Below the pieces are notes generated by a model. It worked only from the letters and a program-made list of their open reading frames with translations. It searched no databases and was not told the DNA's origin. Of a stretch of DNA of 64,000 bases, positions 25,185 through 37,619 are shown piece by piece. The translations under genes were made by a program, and so were the position numbers. Within the stretch, counting starts at the first letter, position 1. Every line of letters starts with the position of its first letter. Source of the DNA: Ursus arctos. Taxonomy: Eukaryota; Chordata; Mammalia; Carnivora; Ursidae. The stretch lies in assembly GCF_023065955.2 (NCBI RefSeq), contig NW_026622772.1, positions 35,162-99,161 of the forward strand, given 5' to 3'.

Positions 25185-25261
25185 CAAATTTGCTTTAAAA
25201 AAAAAAAACTTAATAATTTACAATAAATCTCTTTCCAAAGCACTAATCTAGCTCATTTTTA

Positions 25262-25407
25262 TTTTTTAAATTTTATTTATTTTTTAAAATAGGTTCCACA
25301 CCCAGGATGGAGCCCAACGCAGGGCTTGAACTTACGACCCTGAGATCAAGACGCTGAGCTGAAATCAAGAGTCAGATGCTTAACAGACTGAGCCACGCAG
25401 GTACCCC
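25262..25407 (-). mobile_element. SINEC SINE, minus strand
   Basis: AT-rich tail complement, 'gggcttgaacttacgaccct', 'gagatcaagacgctgagc' and 'gactgagccacgcaggtacc'. Target duplications TAGCTCATTTTTA (25249-25261) and TAACTCATTTTTA (25408-25420) differ by one base. Confidence 0.92.
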
Positions 25408-25914
25408 TAACTCATTTTTAAGCATAGCTGCCTGATACTCGATTTTATGGATGTGCTAAATTTTATTCAGTTATACCACTATCAGGAACATTTTCTTTTT
25501 TGTTATTGTATACAGTACTCCAGTAAATGGTGCTACATTCATGTTACCAATGCCTTTATACCTGTTGAATTGATTCTAAAAGGGGAATTAGTGGGGCAGA
25601 GAGTATGTGCATTTAGTTATTGACAGGCACAATTGGATTACTTTCCAGAATGCTCCTAAAAGTTCATACTTGCTTTAGCATTGCATGTGAGTGGCTATTT
25701 TAGATATTTTAAAAATAACCTTTCCCATGTCTATGAACTCTGATTTTTAATTTCTTACATTTTATTCTCAAATTACCCTGAGTTAATAATTAAAGTACTT
25801 TAAAAGTTACAACTTTGGTGCCAAAAGTTCTGTTTTGTTTTGTTTTTCCTGAAGTTGATTTTATTTTGGTTGATACTGGGCTTTTTTTTTTTCTTTTCTT
25901 TTTCTTTTTTTCAT

Positions 25915-26840
25915 TTTCAGGCATTTTTGAACAATTATTCAGCAAAGACTTTTGAGCACTTATTGTGCCCCAGGCGCTGTTCTAGGCATTGTGGCTACTG
26001 TCAGAAACAATACTGACAACCATGCCCCATGGAGCTTTCATCCTGGAATACAAAAAATATATAAGTAGACAAAAAATAAATATAAGAAGTTGATGTACCA
26101 GGAACATGAAGAAAACAGTGGGAACTTATTCATATGATAGAGAGTGACCAGGTAGTCAGGGAAAACCTGTCTAAGGATCCTGAGACTTTAAAGAAAAAAA
26201 AAATGGTGGCTATCCATGTGAAGATCTGGGGAAGAGTGTTTCAGGCAGTGGGAAAGCAATTGTAAATGTCCTGGACAGTCTTCAGAAATCTCTGAAGAGC
26301 CCCAGACCAGAGTGTTCACAGCAGAGTGAGAAAAAAAGGGGGCATACATGAGATCAAGTAAGGAAAACTGGCAGGGGCAATGTCGTCTGAGGTCCTCTTG
26401 GTAAAGGGTTTGGATTTCACTGTGAGTGAGAAAGGAGTCCTTTGGGTGGATTCTAGGAGGGATATGACCTTTGATTTACATTCTAAAAAGATCACCCTGC
26501 CTTCTCAGTGGAGAATGCATTGTTGGAAGTTAGGATAAATCAGAATTCTTTGTAGGAAATCCAGGGCAGAGGTGAAGGTAGGGTAGTTGAGAGGTGATTA
26601 AGGTAGTTAAGAGGGTAGTTAAGAGGGTGAAGAGTCCAAGGAAAAGTGGACTAGTTTTGGGTAACTTCCTTATGGATTGAGGAAAAAATAAAGTATCCAC
26701 AATGACTCCTAGGTTTTGTTTTGAATAATTTAGTGGCTGGGTATGCTGTCTACTGAGATAAGAATAGAACAGTGAAGAGATTTGAGGGAGGGTAGATGAA
26801 GAGTTCTTTGCTTTCTGAGATTTAAAAATAGTAAAAAAAA
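25915..26840 (-). repeat. L2 LINE 3' part, minus strand
   Basis: Antisense L2 order: 'cttattgtgccccaggcgct', 'gttctaggcattgtggctac', 'gtcagggaaaacctgtctaa', 'gaagagtgtttcaggcagtg', 'gggatatgacctttgattta', 'aatgactcctaggttttgtt'. A local 14-bp-like duplication of 'ggtagttaagag' lies at about 26600-26625. A second, independent L2 copy. Confidence 0.8.
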
Positions 26841-27254
26841 AACAAAAAACAAAAAACCACCTGGTATTGTGGTATAGATCTGAGAGGTACCAGCACATCA
26901 GTGGTACTTGAAATGATACAATTAATTTTTGTCCACATCAAAGGATAACTTAATCGAAAATTTGCTAAAAGAGTTCTGAGTATGTGAAGTGGGGCTGGTG
27001 GGATGTAAGGCTTTTTCTAAGGGCAGCAGAATGGGAGCTGGTTTTAATTTTGTTGCACAAAAGCATGAATGCTGAGGACCTTACTCTAGAGTATCGGTAC
27101 TTACATTCGCTGGCCTAGTTCTCTGCAGGTAATTTATTCTAGTATTGCATTATTACTAGCAAAGACCTTTTATTTCTCTCTAGAGTCTACACATTTGCTT
27201 CTACCACTCTGTGTCCAACAGATCTAAGTCCATATGGGTTAAAAATCCCATATG

Positions 27255-27428
27255 GGGGGAACCTTGGTGGCTCAGTCAGTTAAGCATCTGCCTTCGGCTC
27301 AGGTCATGATCCAGGGTCCTGGGATAGAACCCAGCATTGGGCCCCCTGCTCAGCGGGGAGTCTTCTCCTTCTCCTTCTGCCCCTCCTCTCTCTTGTGCTC
27401 TCTCTCAAATAAATCAGTAAAAATTTTT
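27255..27428 (+). mobile_element. SINEC SINE, plus strand
   Basis: Head 'ggggaaccttggtggctcag', body 'gtcctgggatagaaccc', 'cagcggggagtcttctcc', and A-rich tail. Target duplications TTAAAAATCCCATATG (27239-27254) and TTAAAAATCCCATGTG (27429-27444) differ at one base. Confidence 0.95.
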
Positions 27429-27444
27429 TTAAAAATCCCATGTG

Positions 27445-28257
27445 CGTAGAGACTTTTAAGCCACTTCCCTGTGCTCAGTTTCATACTTTCATGCTCTGTC
27501 AGACCATACACATATCCAGATTGTTCCAAGATTCCTGATGAGCAGGCTGATGCTTTCCACTGCTTTAGGACCCTTTGCTTCCTTTTGTCTCACACTGTAT
27601 GCTTTCATTCTCATAGAATGTTTTAGAAACACCCCGTTCATGACTGGCTCCCACCTTTTCTCTTTACTGTTGATGGATTATAGCTTTATGATGCTCTTAT
27701 TGTTTTTTTCAAGATCTCAAAAAGAAGAGAGAAACACTGGTAGGTAGTCAGACATCTTGAAATGGAAAACTTTAATTTTTAGATGGACAAGAATGTTTTT
27801 CCTTTATAGTTGATTCTTCATCTTTCTAAAACACATTATATTTATCTTTATTTTTTGTAGTATTTTTGCATAGTTCTCATCCCATTTTATTTAATTGTAT
27901 TAGCATTTATTGTGAGCAGTACTTTGTAGAACTTCATGTAATATTTTTCAATTCTGTTAAACTTTTTCCCCGTCTCACCTGAGACATGTCAGTCTTACTC
28001 TCTTGAATGATGTACTTGTTTTTTGTTCTCCTTTCTGTATAAAATAAATATTCTTTGGTCCTGCAAATTTTCACTTCATTTAGAGATTATGATCACCAAA
28101 TATGAATTTCTGAAGGTAGTATTCATTTTTAAAATCCATCTCTGCATCCCCGAAGGATCTGCCTCCAAGCTTTAAGCATAGGGACTCAAGAATGGCTTGA
28201 TGAAATGACTAGCTGGACGGGGCTATGTCTCTTACTCACTTCTATAAACTATACTTG
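27445..28257. other. Unassigned DNA with a weak L2 trace
   Basis: Faint L2-sense 3' similarity lies at about 28130-28200 ('tctgcatccccgaaggatct', 'catagggactcaagaatgg'). Otherwise no family or gene recognised. Confidence 0.4.
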
Positions 28258-28395
28258 TTTATTCATTCAACCAATATTTATGGAAGAACCCTTGTGTTTC
28301 AAGCTTTGAGCACTGCTACACACTGGGGACCCGGAGCTGAACAAGACTGCCATGCCTTCTAGAAATTCTAAGAATGCTAACAGTCAGCATCTACC
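28258..28395 (-). repeat. L2 3' end, minus strand
   Basis: Antisense L2 terminus: 'attcattcaaccaatattta', 'gagcactgctacacactggg' and 'gaacaagactgccatgcctt'. Confidence 0.75.
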
Positions 28396-29434
28396 TTGCT
28401 TTGTGATCTGTTACATTGTGAATGTTTTTTTCTCCCAGTAGAAAGGTGGTTAAGGGTGAAAGCTATTTTATATATTTCTTTGGAAATCATTCCCTTCCCT
28501 TAATAAAAACATACATGATTACTACATTAAAGGTCTGTGGTTCCTCTTGGTCTGCGTTCTGCTGCCATCAAGGACCTTAACCTACTTACCCTGAAACAGA
28601 ATGTATTTTCCATGGCTCTTTCTTAAAACCGCACTTATGGCTCTCTTATTTATATTCTTCCTCAACACTTTTTAAGTAGTAAGGTTCAAAAATATTATCC
28701 AACTAAATATCATGGTAGGGATGGTGCAAGCTGTATTAGGTAATGTTTGGAATAGGATTGTTCACTTGGACAGTGTGGAGCTGGAACAAGACAAATTCAG
28801 GGTTTAAGGCACTGATCCTCGGGGGTGGCAAAAGTGAAGGTTTGGGTTTGGGAGTGCTCTTTTAGCATTTTTGAGTAGTTCTTTCCATTTTCTTAAGCAC
28901 AGAAGACCAAGACAAGAAAACACACGGTGAATGACAGAAAGTAGTGAGGTTCTGTCGCCAGTTTAGTTGTCTTCTCTTCGTTGGCATTTTGCTGTGCCCT
29001 AGATTTTTGTCTTTCTTCTCTAGTGAGACTCACAGAAGATCTATTTTTTATCTCATTGTTTTTGGTCTTTTTCTCCCTGCTGAGAATTTGGGTGTGTCAT
29101 TATGTCTTAAGTTTTTATATGTATATTTTAAATTTTAAAAATAGATAGTGGTAAGGGTGGGAGCAGATCTTGAGTTAATTATACAGATTATTTCACTATG
29201 TTGTATATGTCGGATACATGTATATATGTATCTATCTACATACACACACATACATATACACAATATGATACAACATAGTGTAATATAGTGCGCAACAATG
29301 CACAGAATCCTTCCAACCCATTAATTTAATTCTTTGATTAACTATCTAGAATTCATCTCACTAACTTATCTATAATATGTAGGAGCACTTAGCTGACAAT
29401 ACAAAGCAGTTGATGATATAATCTCTTTAAATAA
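28396..29434. other. Unassigned DNA with an AT/TG-rich hairpin
   Basis: No family or gene recognised. At 29194-29280 a perfect 13-bp inverted repeat encloses a TATA/ACAC-rich loop (see findings). Confidence 0.5.
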
Positions 29435-29580
29435 TAGGAGTGATACAAATAATAATAGATCTCATGTATTGAGTATTCATTATATGCCAGGCACAATGGC
29501 AGGCAATCCCAGATATAAAATCCCAGTAGACAAGAACAATGTACTTGAGGTCACTATATCCCCATTATATCATGGTGTCT
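29435..29580 (-). repeat. MIR/L2 3' fragment, minus strand
   Basis: 'tgtattgagtattcattata' then 'tgccaggcacaatggcaggc' is the antisense terminus shared by MIR and L2. Confidence 0.6.
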
Positions 29581-29804
29581 ACATAAAAACATTGAACAAA
29601 ATGATCAGATTATTGGTTGAGTTTGTAGATAATTGCAAGTTTCCCATCTTTAACTTAAATCAAGAATTTTAGAAATATTATTATATCATTAGCCCTCTAT
29701 ACTGTTTGAAAACACATATAACAGTGGATTTTACTTATTAGATATTCAGAACTTTAGTATGATTAGGATGAAGTGTATTGTCATAGAATATTAAGTATTA
29801 ATAA

Positions 29805-29985
29805 CATTTATTGATTATTAAATATCGATAACATTTATTATTAAATATTGACCACATTTGTTGATTATTTCTTATGTGCCAGACAGTGTTGTAATAATTT
29901 TGAAGGAACAGATTTTTTTAATCTTCAAGTTAAGTATCCTTATTACCCCAATTTCAGAGGAACAATCCCCACTAGAGCTATGTGG
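29805..29985 (-). repeat. MIR, minus strand
   Basis: Antisense MIR blocks: 'cttatgtgccagacagtgtt', then 'aagtatccttattaccccaa' and 'tttcagaggaacaat'. AT-rich duplications of 'taacatttattgattattaa' type precede it. Confidence 0.7.
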
Positions 29986-31699
29986 CCTGTCAATAAAAAT
30001 AACATTTTGATTTTGTGCTTATATAATTTAATTTTTTTCAGTGTCCAGCATTTGCTGTTTTATTTTGGTAATGTAATGTATGTCAGACTATATTTTTATA
30101 AGAAACCAAAGGACAATATATGGGAAAAAATACATTCTCAACAGTATATGACCTCTTTATAAGGATAGTCATTGACTGAAAAGCCTCATCAGCGTAACCA
30201 CTGTTTTGGTGGCTACTCTGGAATAGAAGGATACTCAGGTTCTGTTCTAGAGATACCTGAACTCGGCTGGTTGCCTCATTCAAGTTCAAGTAACTAGAGC
30301 AAAAAGTTGATCCCAGAAAAATCACACAATAATCCAAATGTTAGTGTGATCAATTTTACAAAAATAAAATAATATTATATCTGATGAAAGAATGAAAGAA
30401 AGCTTAGTCATGTATGAGATGAAATAAATTTTTTATGTGAAGTTACAGTAGAAATTTGTTGATCCAGGATTTTAACACGTGGTTCTGCTTGTTGAAAACC
30501 CTCTTGTTCTTCAAATCATTTCCTCATCTGTACAGCGGTTAGTCAGGTATGAGAACGTTGAGATACCTAGGATTTTGGAGTTTATTTGAATGTGCTGATA
30601 ACTCCTAGCATATCTATGTCTCTTCTTAGCTTCAACATAAATTATTAGTTAACGATCACAGCATCCTAGAGAGTTGGGATCAAAATATTATTCTCCCTTT
30701 GTAGGTTGCTATAGGCACAGACCAGATAAGTGCCTTACTGGAGATGGCTAGAAAGCCAGGGGCAGAGAGGGAATTAGATTGTCAAACTCTGGATGCTTCA
30801 TCTCGGGTTTAGTCGAGGGATTCTCACCCACTCCTATGCAGACCCTGTGGCAACTGAGGAAACAGAGATGAAGCTGAGAATCAGTGCTTTCTGGGTCTGC
30901 TTGCAGCTCTCACTGGGAATTTTGGTGTGTTTGGGAGGAGTTAAGAACCCAGAAGCCCATAAATTAACCTTTAGGTAATAATACAAACAATCCATTTTTT
31001 TTAAATTCATACATTTCTTTGAGCTGGCAGCCTCAACTCCCTAGTTTAATGCCAAGGGCCAGTACTGCGCTGAGCTTTACCAGGAAAATCTTCATCATTC
31101 TAGAAAACAGCTAAAGAAAATAAAATGACATTTTTCTTTTCAGTTAAACCTGTAACTCTGTTTACTACAGAAAAATGTAACGCTGACTGAAAAAATTCTA
31201 TGATTCTGCTATATATTCTTGCAAAACTAAACTGTATTAGGTATATAAGAGGTATTAGTCAGCTAAGTGAAATTCTGCAAAAATGGAAAGACAGAGTAGT
31301 ATGATAAGAGGAAAGACCGGAGGCTAACTTACAGTTACAAAATATTTATGGCTTTATACTGAAAACAAAAATCACGACTGAATAGGTCTACATATTGAGA
31401 ACTCAGCTTCTGGAGTTTCACAGTTTTGAAAGAAAGTTATTAAAACATAAATTGCCTGGTATTTTCTTGACATAGGCAAAATAGCAAATTTGATTTATGA
31501 AGATTGTCAGTTGCAATAAAGCAGATCAGAACATAGTCATTTTACCTAACAAGTAATATATTGTTATAAATTCTTGTCACAACTCCAAATGTTACCCAAA
31601 GATACAGAAAGAAGCTTTCAAAATCACAAGGAAGACACTAGAGCTGACCTACTATAAATTCACCCAAAAGGAAGAAAGTGAGAGGTGATTAAAAATACA
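29986..31699. other. Unassigned DNA with a decayed MIR
   Basis: A plus-strand MIR trace lies at about 30665-30795 ('attattctccctttgtaggt', 'gctagaaagccaggggcaga'). No gene seen in the rest. Confidence 0.45.
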
Positions 31700-32010
31700 A
31701 TTCTTTTTTCATTTATTAGAGAAAATACAGAAAATTTTGAGGAAAAGAAAAACTTATATCTCTTAAACCAGAGTAAGCATTTTATTGTAGTTTGTTCAGT
31801 ATTTTTCTATCCATTTGTATACATTATTAAAACAAAATCATTCAGCACATCCATTTTGTAATTGTTACTTCATTTATGAATATATGGCAATGATATCCTA
31901 CATTTTTCAATATTTTTCTAATGTATGGTTTAAAAAGCCTATATCTTAGTCCATCATTTGTGTTACTATAATTCATTTAATGTTTGATTAATCCTTTAGT
32001 CTTTTGATTA
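31700..32010 (-). repeat. Old L1M/HAL1 fragment, minus strand
   Basis: 'atttttctatccatttgtat', 'cacatccattttgtaattgt' and 'tgtgttactataattcattt' follow the antisense order of mammalian-wide L1 3' regions. Decayed. Confidence 0.55.
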
Positions 32011-32985
32011 ATCTTTGAGAATTTGATGTTTAACTTTCTCATATTCAAAAGTAAAATTGACATATATTTCAAAGGCCTATCTGATAATATATTTATTTGA
32101 TCTTCACATATAAAAATATTTTATGTATCGATATTAGTTTATAAGCTTTACCACCTGAAACTCTATAGATATTGGCCCATTCCTTCCTGGTATTTGATAT
32201 GGAGAAGTCTGAATTTAGTCTGATTTTTTTTTTTTCCTTTGGAGGCAAATCTTTCTGTCTAGTCAAGAACTACATTTATGTTATTTTCCTCACCCTTGAA
32301 ATTATGAATTTCAACAGAATCACTTGAGGTTTTGTCCTTATTAGTGTTGCCTGTTAATCACTGAGACTTTTTCATCTGTAGACGCAAGGCTTTCTTTTGT
32401 TTAGGAATACGTTGTCTGTTATAACTCAGATTTATTGTTTTAGTTAAAATGGTTCCTTTTTCAAGAACACAAATTATGTTGCACATCATTTTTCCATCAA
32501 CTGCATCTACTTTTCCTTCTCTCATGATTTTAATCTCTGTTCATTTCCCATATCTTGGAGGCAGCTGTTCAAATTTGTTCTACACATTACTATTCAATTT
32601 TCAGCAGCATTGGCTTTGTTCTTCAGTGAATCTAATATTGAGTGATTCTAATCTCATGAAGATATTAATTTTGCCATCCTGCTTTTAATTTATTTCCTTT
32701 TCATTTCAACTTACCTCCTAGCCAAATTCCTTTTCATGCCAGTATGCTGTCTTATCCTCTCATCTCAGCTCTTATTTCAAAGGTTTATCCTTTGAATTTC
32801 ATTGCGAATAGGTGACAGTGTTTCTAAAATTTTATTTCCTGTAGTATCCTTTAAAGGAATCCATTCAAGAAGATATATTCTTTTGTGTTACAGAAAAATT
32901 TTCTAATCTCCATTCTGTCTTGGCATTTTTAATTCAGTCTTTGAACAAGAAGTGAATCCAGCCTAGTTGTGGCTAGTAAGCAGGG
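32011..32985. other. Unassigned AT-rich DNA
   Basis: No repeat family or gene recognised. Confidence 0.45.
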
Positions 32986-33224
32986 ATGTTATGTCAATTA
33001 GAATTGCTTTAGTCTGAAGTAAGGGAAAGAACCACAGCGGCTTAACTGAATGGGATCTTTTATTCTCACATGACCAGACATCTAGAGCTAGGAAGTCCAG
33101 AACCAACACAGCGGGTCAAAGAAGTGGCTGAGATCCAAGGCTTTTCTAGATGCTGAACCTCCAAACCAGTGTGAGTTATTCTTATGATTGAGGAGTGACT
33201 GGACCAAATCTAGGCATAAGATTT

Positions 33225-33226
<2 letters not shown>
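32986..33226. repeat. Old interspersed repeat, class uncertain
   Basis: 'tcaattagaattgctttagt', 'accacagcggcttaactgaa' and 'ctagagctaggaagtccag' match the pattern of a common mammalian repeat in which 'ggcttaa' precedes a 'tttattctcac' block. Related sequence seems to resume at about 33480-33600 after the simple repeat. I cannot name the family safely. Confidence 0.4.
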
Positions 33227-33262
<36 letters not shown>

Positions 33263-33430
33263 AAATTGTATATATAATATACCCATATATACCTATATAT
33301 ATATATATACACATATAGATCATACATACCTATTATATACTAAATATATATCAATATTTTAAAATATGTAATAGGTATATAACATATATTATATTCAATA
33401 GGTATGTATACATATACACACACATACATA
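33227..33430. repeat. (TG)n followed by AT-rich palindromic tract
   Basis: About 16 TG units (33227-33259), then nearly pure AT with TATA runs and an inverted pair around 'catacctatta' (about 33325) and 'aataggtatg' (about 33398), able to fold into a long hairpin. Confidence 0.9.
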
Positions 33431-33599
33431 TGTATTTATAATGGGTATCTTGAAGAGGAAAAGAACAAAGAGAAAAAGGTAGGTGTCCAGTTCTTTTTAA
33501 CTTGAAAAATATATTTGTGAAAGCTCCACTCAGTACATTTCTGTTTCTGTTTCATTGCTTGGAACTGTCACTGTGTCACATGGTCACCAACAGTTGCAA

Positions 33600-34150
33600 T
33601 GGAGCTGGAGGACAGAAGTATTTTTACCTGGTGCAAACCACCATTTTTTTAAACAAAGGATGAAGGCCAGTATTCACAGGTGCAAAGGCCTTTGCTGTTT
33701 TGAACTCCTGGTCAGTGCAGGGCTGGCAGAGCTGTCTCTGGCCACATGAGAAGACAGGTCCCAGTGAAGACAAGCAGTCTCAGGACATCTTCTCCAAAGC
33801 AGAGGACATTGCCTAAGATGGTGATTTTTTTTCCCATTATCTTTAATTTCCAATTACTTTTCTTTAAATTTTTTTTTTTACTAGTTTCAGCCTAGGATGG
33901 CGATGCTTATTGCAGCACCTTAAGTCTAGGAGAAATCATTTCCAGATTTTGCAAGTAGGATGTTAGTTTTTGGTTGGTGTGAGTTTTTTCTTCATAGATG
34001 TTTTAGTGAGAAGATAGAAGTGACTCAGGAATTTCAGTTTTTATTCAGACATAATCGTAGGAAAGATACAAAATGTGGAATGACATGGCAGTTCTTGATT
34101 ACACTGGTGGTCTCTGAAGTGAAAAAAAATCCATGGGTAGATTTGAAAGT
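33600..34150. other. Unassigned DNA
   Basis: No family or gene recognised. Open frames at 33555-33749 and 33960-34187 show no domain. Confidence 0.4.
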
Positions 34151-34154
34151 AATA

Positions 34155-34790
34155 TTAATTAATTACCTTCTGTGTGGTAAGTGCTAGGATACATACAAAG
34201 GTGAAATCTATTGATACTGCCTTTTTTATTGCCAAGTAGAACACGTGAGATAGAAATGTAAATAATTCTACACTAAAACCTCTTTGAGGGCATTGCATAT
34301 GGTTTGGTCAGATTTTTTTCTTCTAAATGTGTTTTACTTCTCATAGAAGTAAATAGTCACTAAAGCTTCCTAAGTTAAGCAAAACAAACTCGAATGCTAT
34401 GGATAAATTCAATTATAAAGATACATATGCTGTGCTCTGGGGCACAGAGTGGAAACAGATCTCAGACCAGGTAATTTGTGGACATGGTGGCCTTTAGCTA
34501 GGCCTTATGAGGTAAGTAGGACTTGGTTAGAGATGGGAAGATGCTGAATGAGAGGGAAAGAGAGGAGGGAGGACTGGCATGAGCAGGTATGGGGTTCAGT
34601 GAAGGAAGCAACGAGAAGAGAAAGGAGGCGGATCCCATCTGCATCATGTGGGTTCTTGACCTGGTCTTTATTCTTTGGACAATATGAAGCTTTTGAAGTT
34701 CTGAGAGAAGGTATCAGGAATATGTAGGTTGAAATGGAGAAGGAGACACTGGAGACAGGAAAATGAATCCGGATCTTCTACCCAGTCTCT
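34155..34790 (-). repeat. L2 LINE, minus strand, decayed
   Basis: 'ccttctgtgtggtaagtgct', 'aggatacatacaaaggtgaa', 'ggcatgagcaggtatggggt' and 'ttattctttggacaatatga' follow the antisense L2 order at low similarity. Confidence 0.5.
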
Positions 34791-34924
34791 CTGACTCCAA
34801 TAGTGAGGATTTAAATAGGATGGTAAGATTATATATTAAGAAACTTTAAGTGGTCAGAATTGGGAAAATTGTAATCATCATTATGAAACACTTTCTTCAT
34901 TTTCTAGGCATGGCTTCCTTTCAT

Positions 34925-35300
34925 TCATTCATGTATTTATTTATGTTTATGTAAAATAATGTAATATGCACTATGAACAGCAAACCCAAACTAAACAGAT
35001 GGTCTTCCCCAACCACCTAGTACCCCTACTTCTTCCCAATTGATTTCTGTGGTAAACATTTCTTTATTTCCTTTTTTATATGGTTTTATTGCATTTATAT
35101 GTATCTCTTAAAAAGCACTTCTTTTTTAAAAGCTGTTTCTAACTTTCTAGAAAGATATTATGTATGTATTATTTGGAGCCTGATGTCTCTTATTTAATAT
35201 TATTTTGCTAAGACCCTCGACATACTTTAAAATGCAACTTCCTTTTGCATTTTTAATTATTTTTCTTTTAGTTGTGATGAACGTGATAATGACCCAATCA
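34925..35300 (-). repeat. Old L1M/HAL1-like fragment
   Basis: Resembles antisense old L1 3' sequence ('aaccacctagtacccctact', 'gtctcttatttaatattatt'). Weak, assigned mainly by style of sequence. Confidence 0.35.
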
Positions 35301-35334
35301 TATTTAAATTAAATGAATTAATTTGCCCAGTTTA

Positions 35335-36361
35335 TTTTTATTTTACTTTTTACATTTATTTATTCAAATTTTTAAAATTTAAGTTCAATTAATTAATATA
35401 TAATATATTATTAGTTTCAGAGGTAGAAGTCAGTGATTCATCAATCTTATATAATACCCAGTGTTAATTGCATCATGTACCCTCCTTAATGTCCATCACC
35501 CAGTTACCCCATCCCCCCACCCCCTTCCTCTCCAGCAACCCTCAGTTTGTTTCCTAAGATTAAGAGGCTCTTATGTTTTATCTCCCTCTCTGATTTCATT
35601 TTGTTTTATTGTTTTCTCTTTCCCTATGATCTTCTGTTTTGTTTCTTAAATTCGACAGATGAGTGAAATCATATAATTGTCTTTCTCTGATTAACTTACT
35701 TTGCTTAGCACAATAGTCTCTAGTTCTATACACATCATTGCAAATGGCAAGATTTCATTTATTGATGGCTGAGTAGTATTCCCTTGTGTGTGTGTGTGTG
35801 TGTGTGTATAAATACCACGTCTTCTTTATCCATTCATCTGTCAATGAACATCTGGGCTCTTTCCATAGTTTGGCTACTGTGGACATTGCTGCTATAAACA
35901 TTGGGGCACAGGTGCACCTTCAGAGCAATACATTTGTATCTTTGGGGTAAATACACAGTAGTGCAATTCCTGGGTCACAGGGTAGCTGCATTTTCAACTT
36001 TTTGAGGGGCCTCCATACTGTTTTCCAGGGTGGCTGCACCAGTTTGCATTCCCACTAAGAATGTAGGAGGGTTCCTCTTTCTCTGCATCCTCACCAATAT
36101 CTGTCTTTTCCTGACTTGTTAATTTTAGCCATTCTGACTGGTGTGAGGTGGTGTCTCATTGTGGTTTTGATTTGTATTTCCCTAATGCCCAGTGATGTTG
36201 AGCATTTTTTTCACATGTCAGCTGCTTGTATGTCTTCTTTGGAGAAATGTCTGTTCATGTTTTCTGCTCATTTCTTGATTGGATTATTTGTTCTTTGAGT
36301 GTTGAGTTTGATAAGTTCTTTATAGATTTTGGATACTAACCCTTTATCTGATAAGACATTT
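35335..36361 (-). mobile_element. 5'-truncated carnivore L1, minus strand
   Basis: Antisense 3'UTR and ORF2 end of a carnivore L1: 'ttaatgtccatcacccagtt', 'gatggctgagtagtattccc', 'ctttccatagtttggctact', 'tgcaccagtttgcattccca', ending at 'ccctttatctgataagac'. It carries a (TG)n tract at 35785-35808. Target duplications TTAATTTGCCCAGTTTA (about 35318-35334) and TTAATTAGCCCAGTTTA (36361-36377) bracket it. About 1 kb of the normal 6 kb is present. Intermediate in age between the two larger L1s. Confidence 0.92.
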
Positions 36362-36377
36362 TAATTAGCCCAGTTTA

Positions 36378-37619
36378 GCTTGTTGTCACTGGGACAAATT
36401 CATTAGACGTCTGGGTCCAAACTTAGTTTCACTTGCCATAGCCATGAAATAGTTAAATCTCTTAAATTCAACCTTAATTGAAATGTCTTTGCTACCATCC
36501 AGTAAATATCAGTTATAAAATATGAACATAGCTTTTTTCGCTATGCACGGTAGGACATTTCCTCAGATGCACCATAGTGAGACAATTTCAGCAAAATATC
36601 GTAAATTTCATGAATTTGTAGTTATCAACCCCCTAATCAGAATATTCATTAAATATGTGCTAAAGTAGTAAATATTGAATGTGCCAGTTACAGAAGCGTA
36701 TAAAGATGATAACTCCGGGTGATGCTTAATCTCCCAGATCAAGCAAAGCTGAGCACAGGAATTTTGTCATATTTGACTATTCAAACTTTTTTTTTTTTTT
36801 TTTCTGATACCACTCTAGGACAAAGGTCCTGAACTAGATGGATGTTTTTTAGTTATTCTCCATCTCTAGGAAAAATTTGGGACCTGATTAAGCAGAAAAA
36901 CATGCAATTGCCTAATTTCACAAGAAAGTATACAATCTGATACGCATTTTCCCAACATTAAATCACATCATGAGGATATTTTTCCAGACATTTGTACCTG
37001 TCTTGGACTGTGGCTTTCCTTGCTACCCGACAAATTTCCAGAATTAGGGGGACCAGCTTATGCCAGTTTGCCTGGGCTTTCCAGTTTTAACACTGAAAGT
37101 CCTGCATCCCAGTAGGGGCCATACCTGTAAATGCTTTGTCAGGCACCTAGAATCATGTATAGTTAGGTCATGTCATGTATCAGTAATATACTCTCTTCTA
37201 GTGATGAATTTCAGATATATTAGATTCTCATTTACATTTTAATATAACATTTGTACTATTTCAAATTTATATTTTGTAGTATGTACAAAAAACCCTAAAA
37301 TATAAATATTTAAAACCCATCTTTTTAAAACTAATTTGAATTATAGAATATTTATAAAGTCATTTTATTTTTTTTAAGTGTATATAGTAATTTGAACTAG
37401 AAAGACTTTCTCATTATGCTTTAATGAAGAAATGAGAATGATTTGTGGCTAGCATTTCAGTTGTTTGTATGCATTGCATGAAAATAATTTGTTTTAGCAA
37501 TACTGAGATTGAAAGAGCTTCCTGTTTTTAATTTTCTTTCTCTAAAAGGGCTTAGAAAAACTTATTCTCTTTGAGAGGAAATAGAGTCTAGTACTTTCAA
37601 GCATGTTTCTGAAATCGAA
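36378..37619. other. Unassigned DNA with a possible DNA-transposon remnant
   Basis: At about 37050-37115 'agtttgcctgggctttccag' and 'acactgaaagtcctgcatcc' resemble the ends of an old DNA element, but I cannot name it. No gene seen. Poly-T run at 36787-36803. Confidence 0.4.

Larger units (their letters stand above)
24905..25730 (-). repeat. Old L1M/HAL1 piece carrying two SINEs
   Basis: Antisense old-LINE sequence resumes on each side of two SINEs (25118-25184 and 25262-25407): 'gctgcctgatactcgatttt', 'ttataccactatcaggaac' and 'taaaaggggaattagtgggg', typical of HAL1/L1M 3' regions. No open frame remains. Confidence 0.6.
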
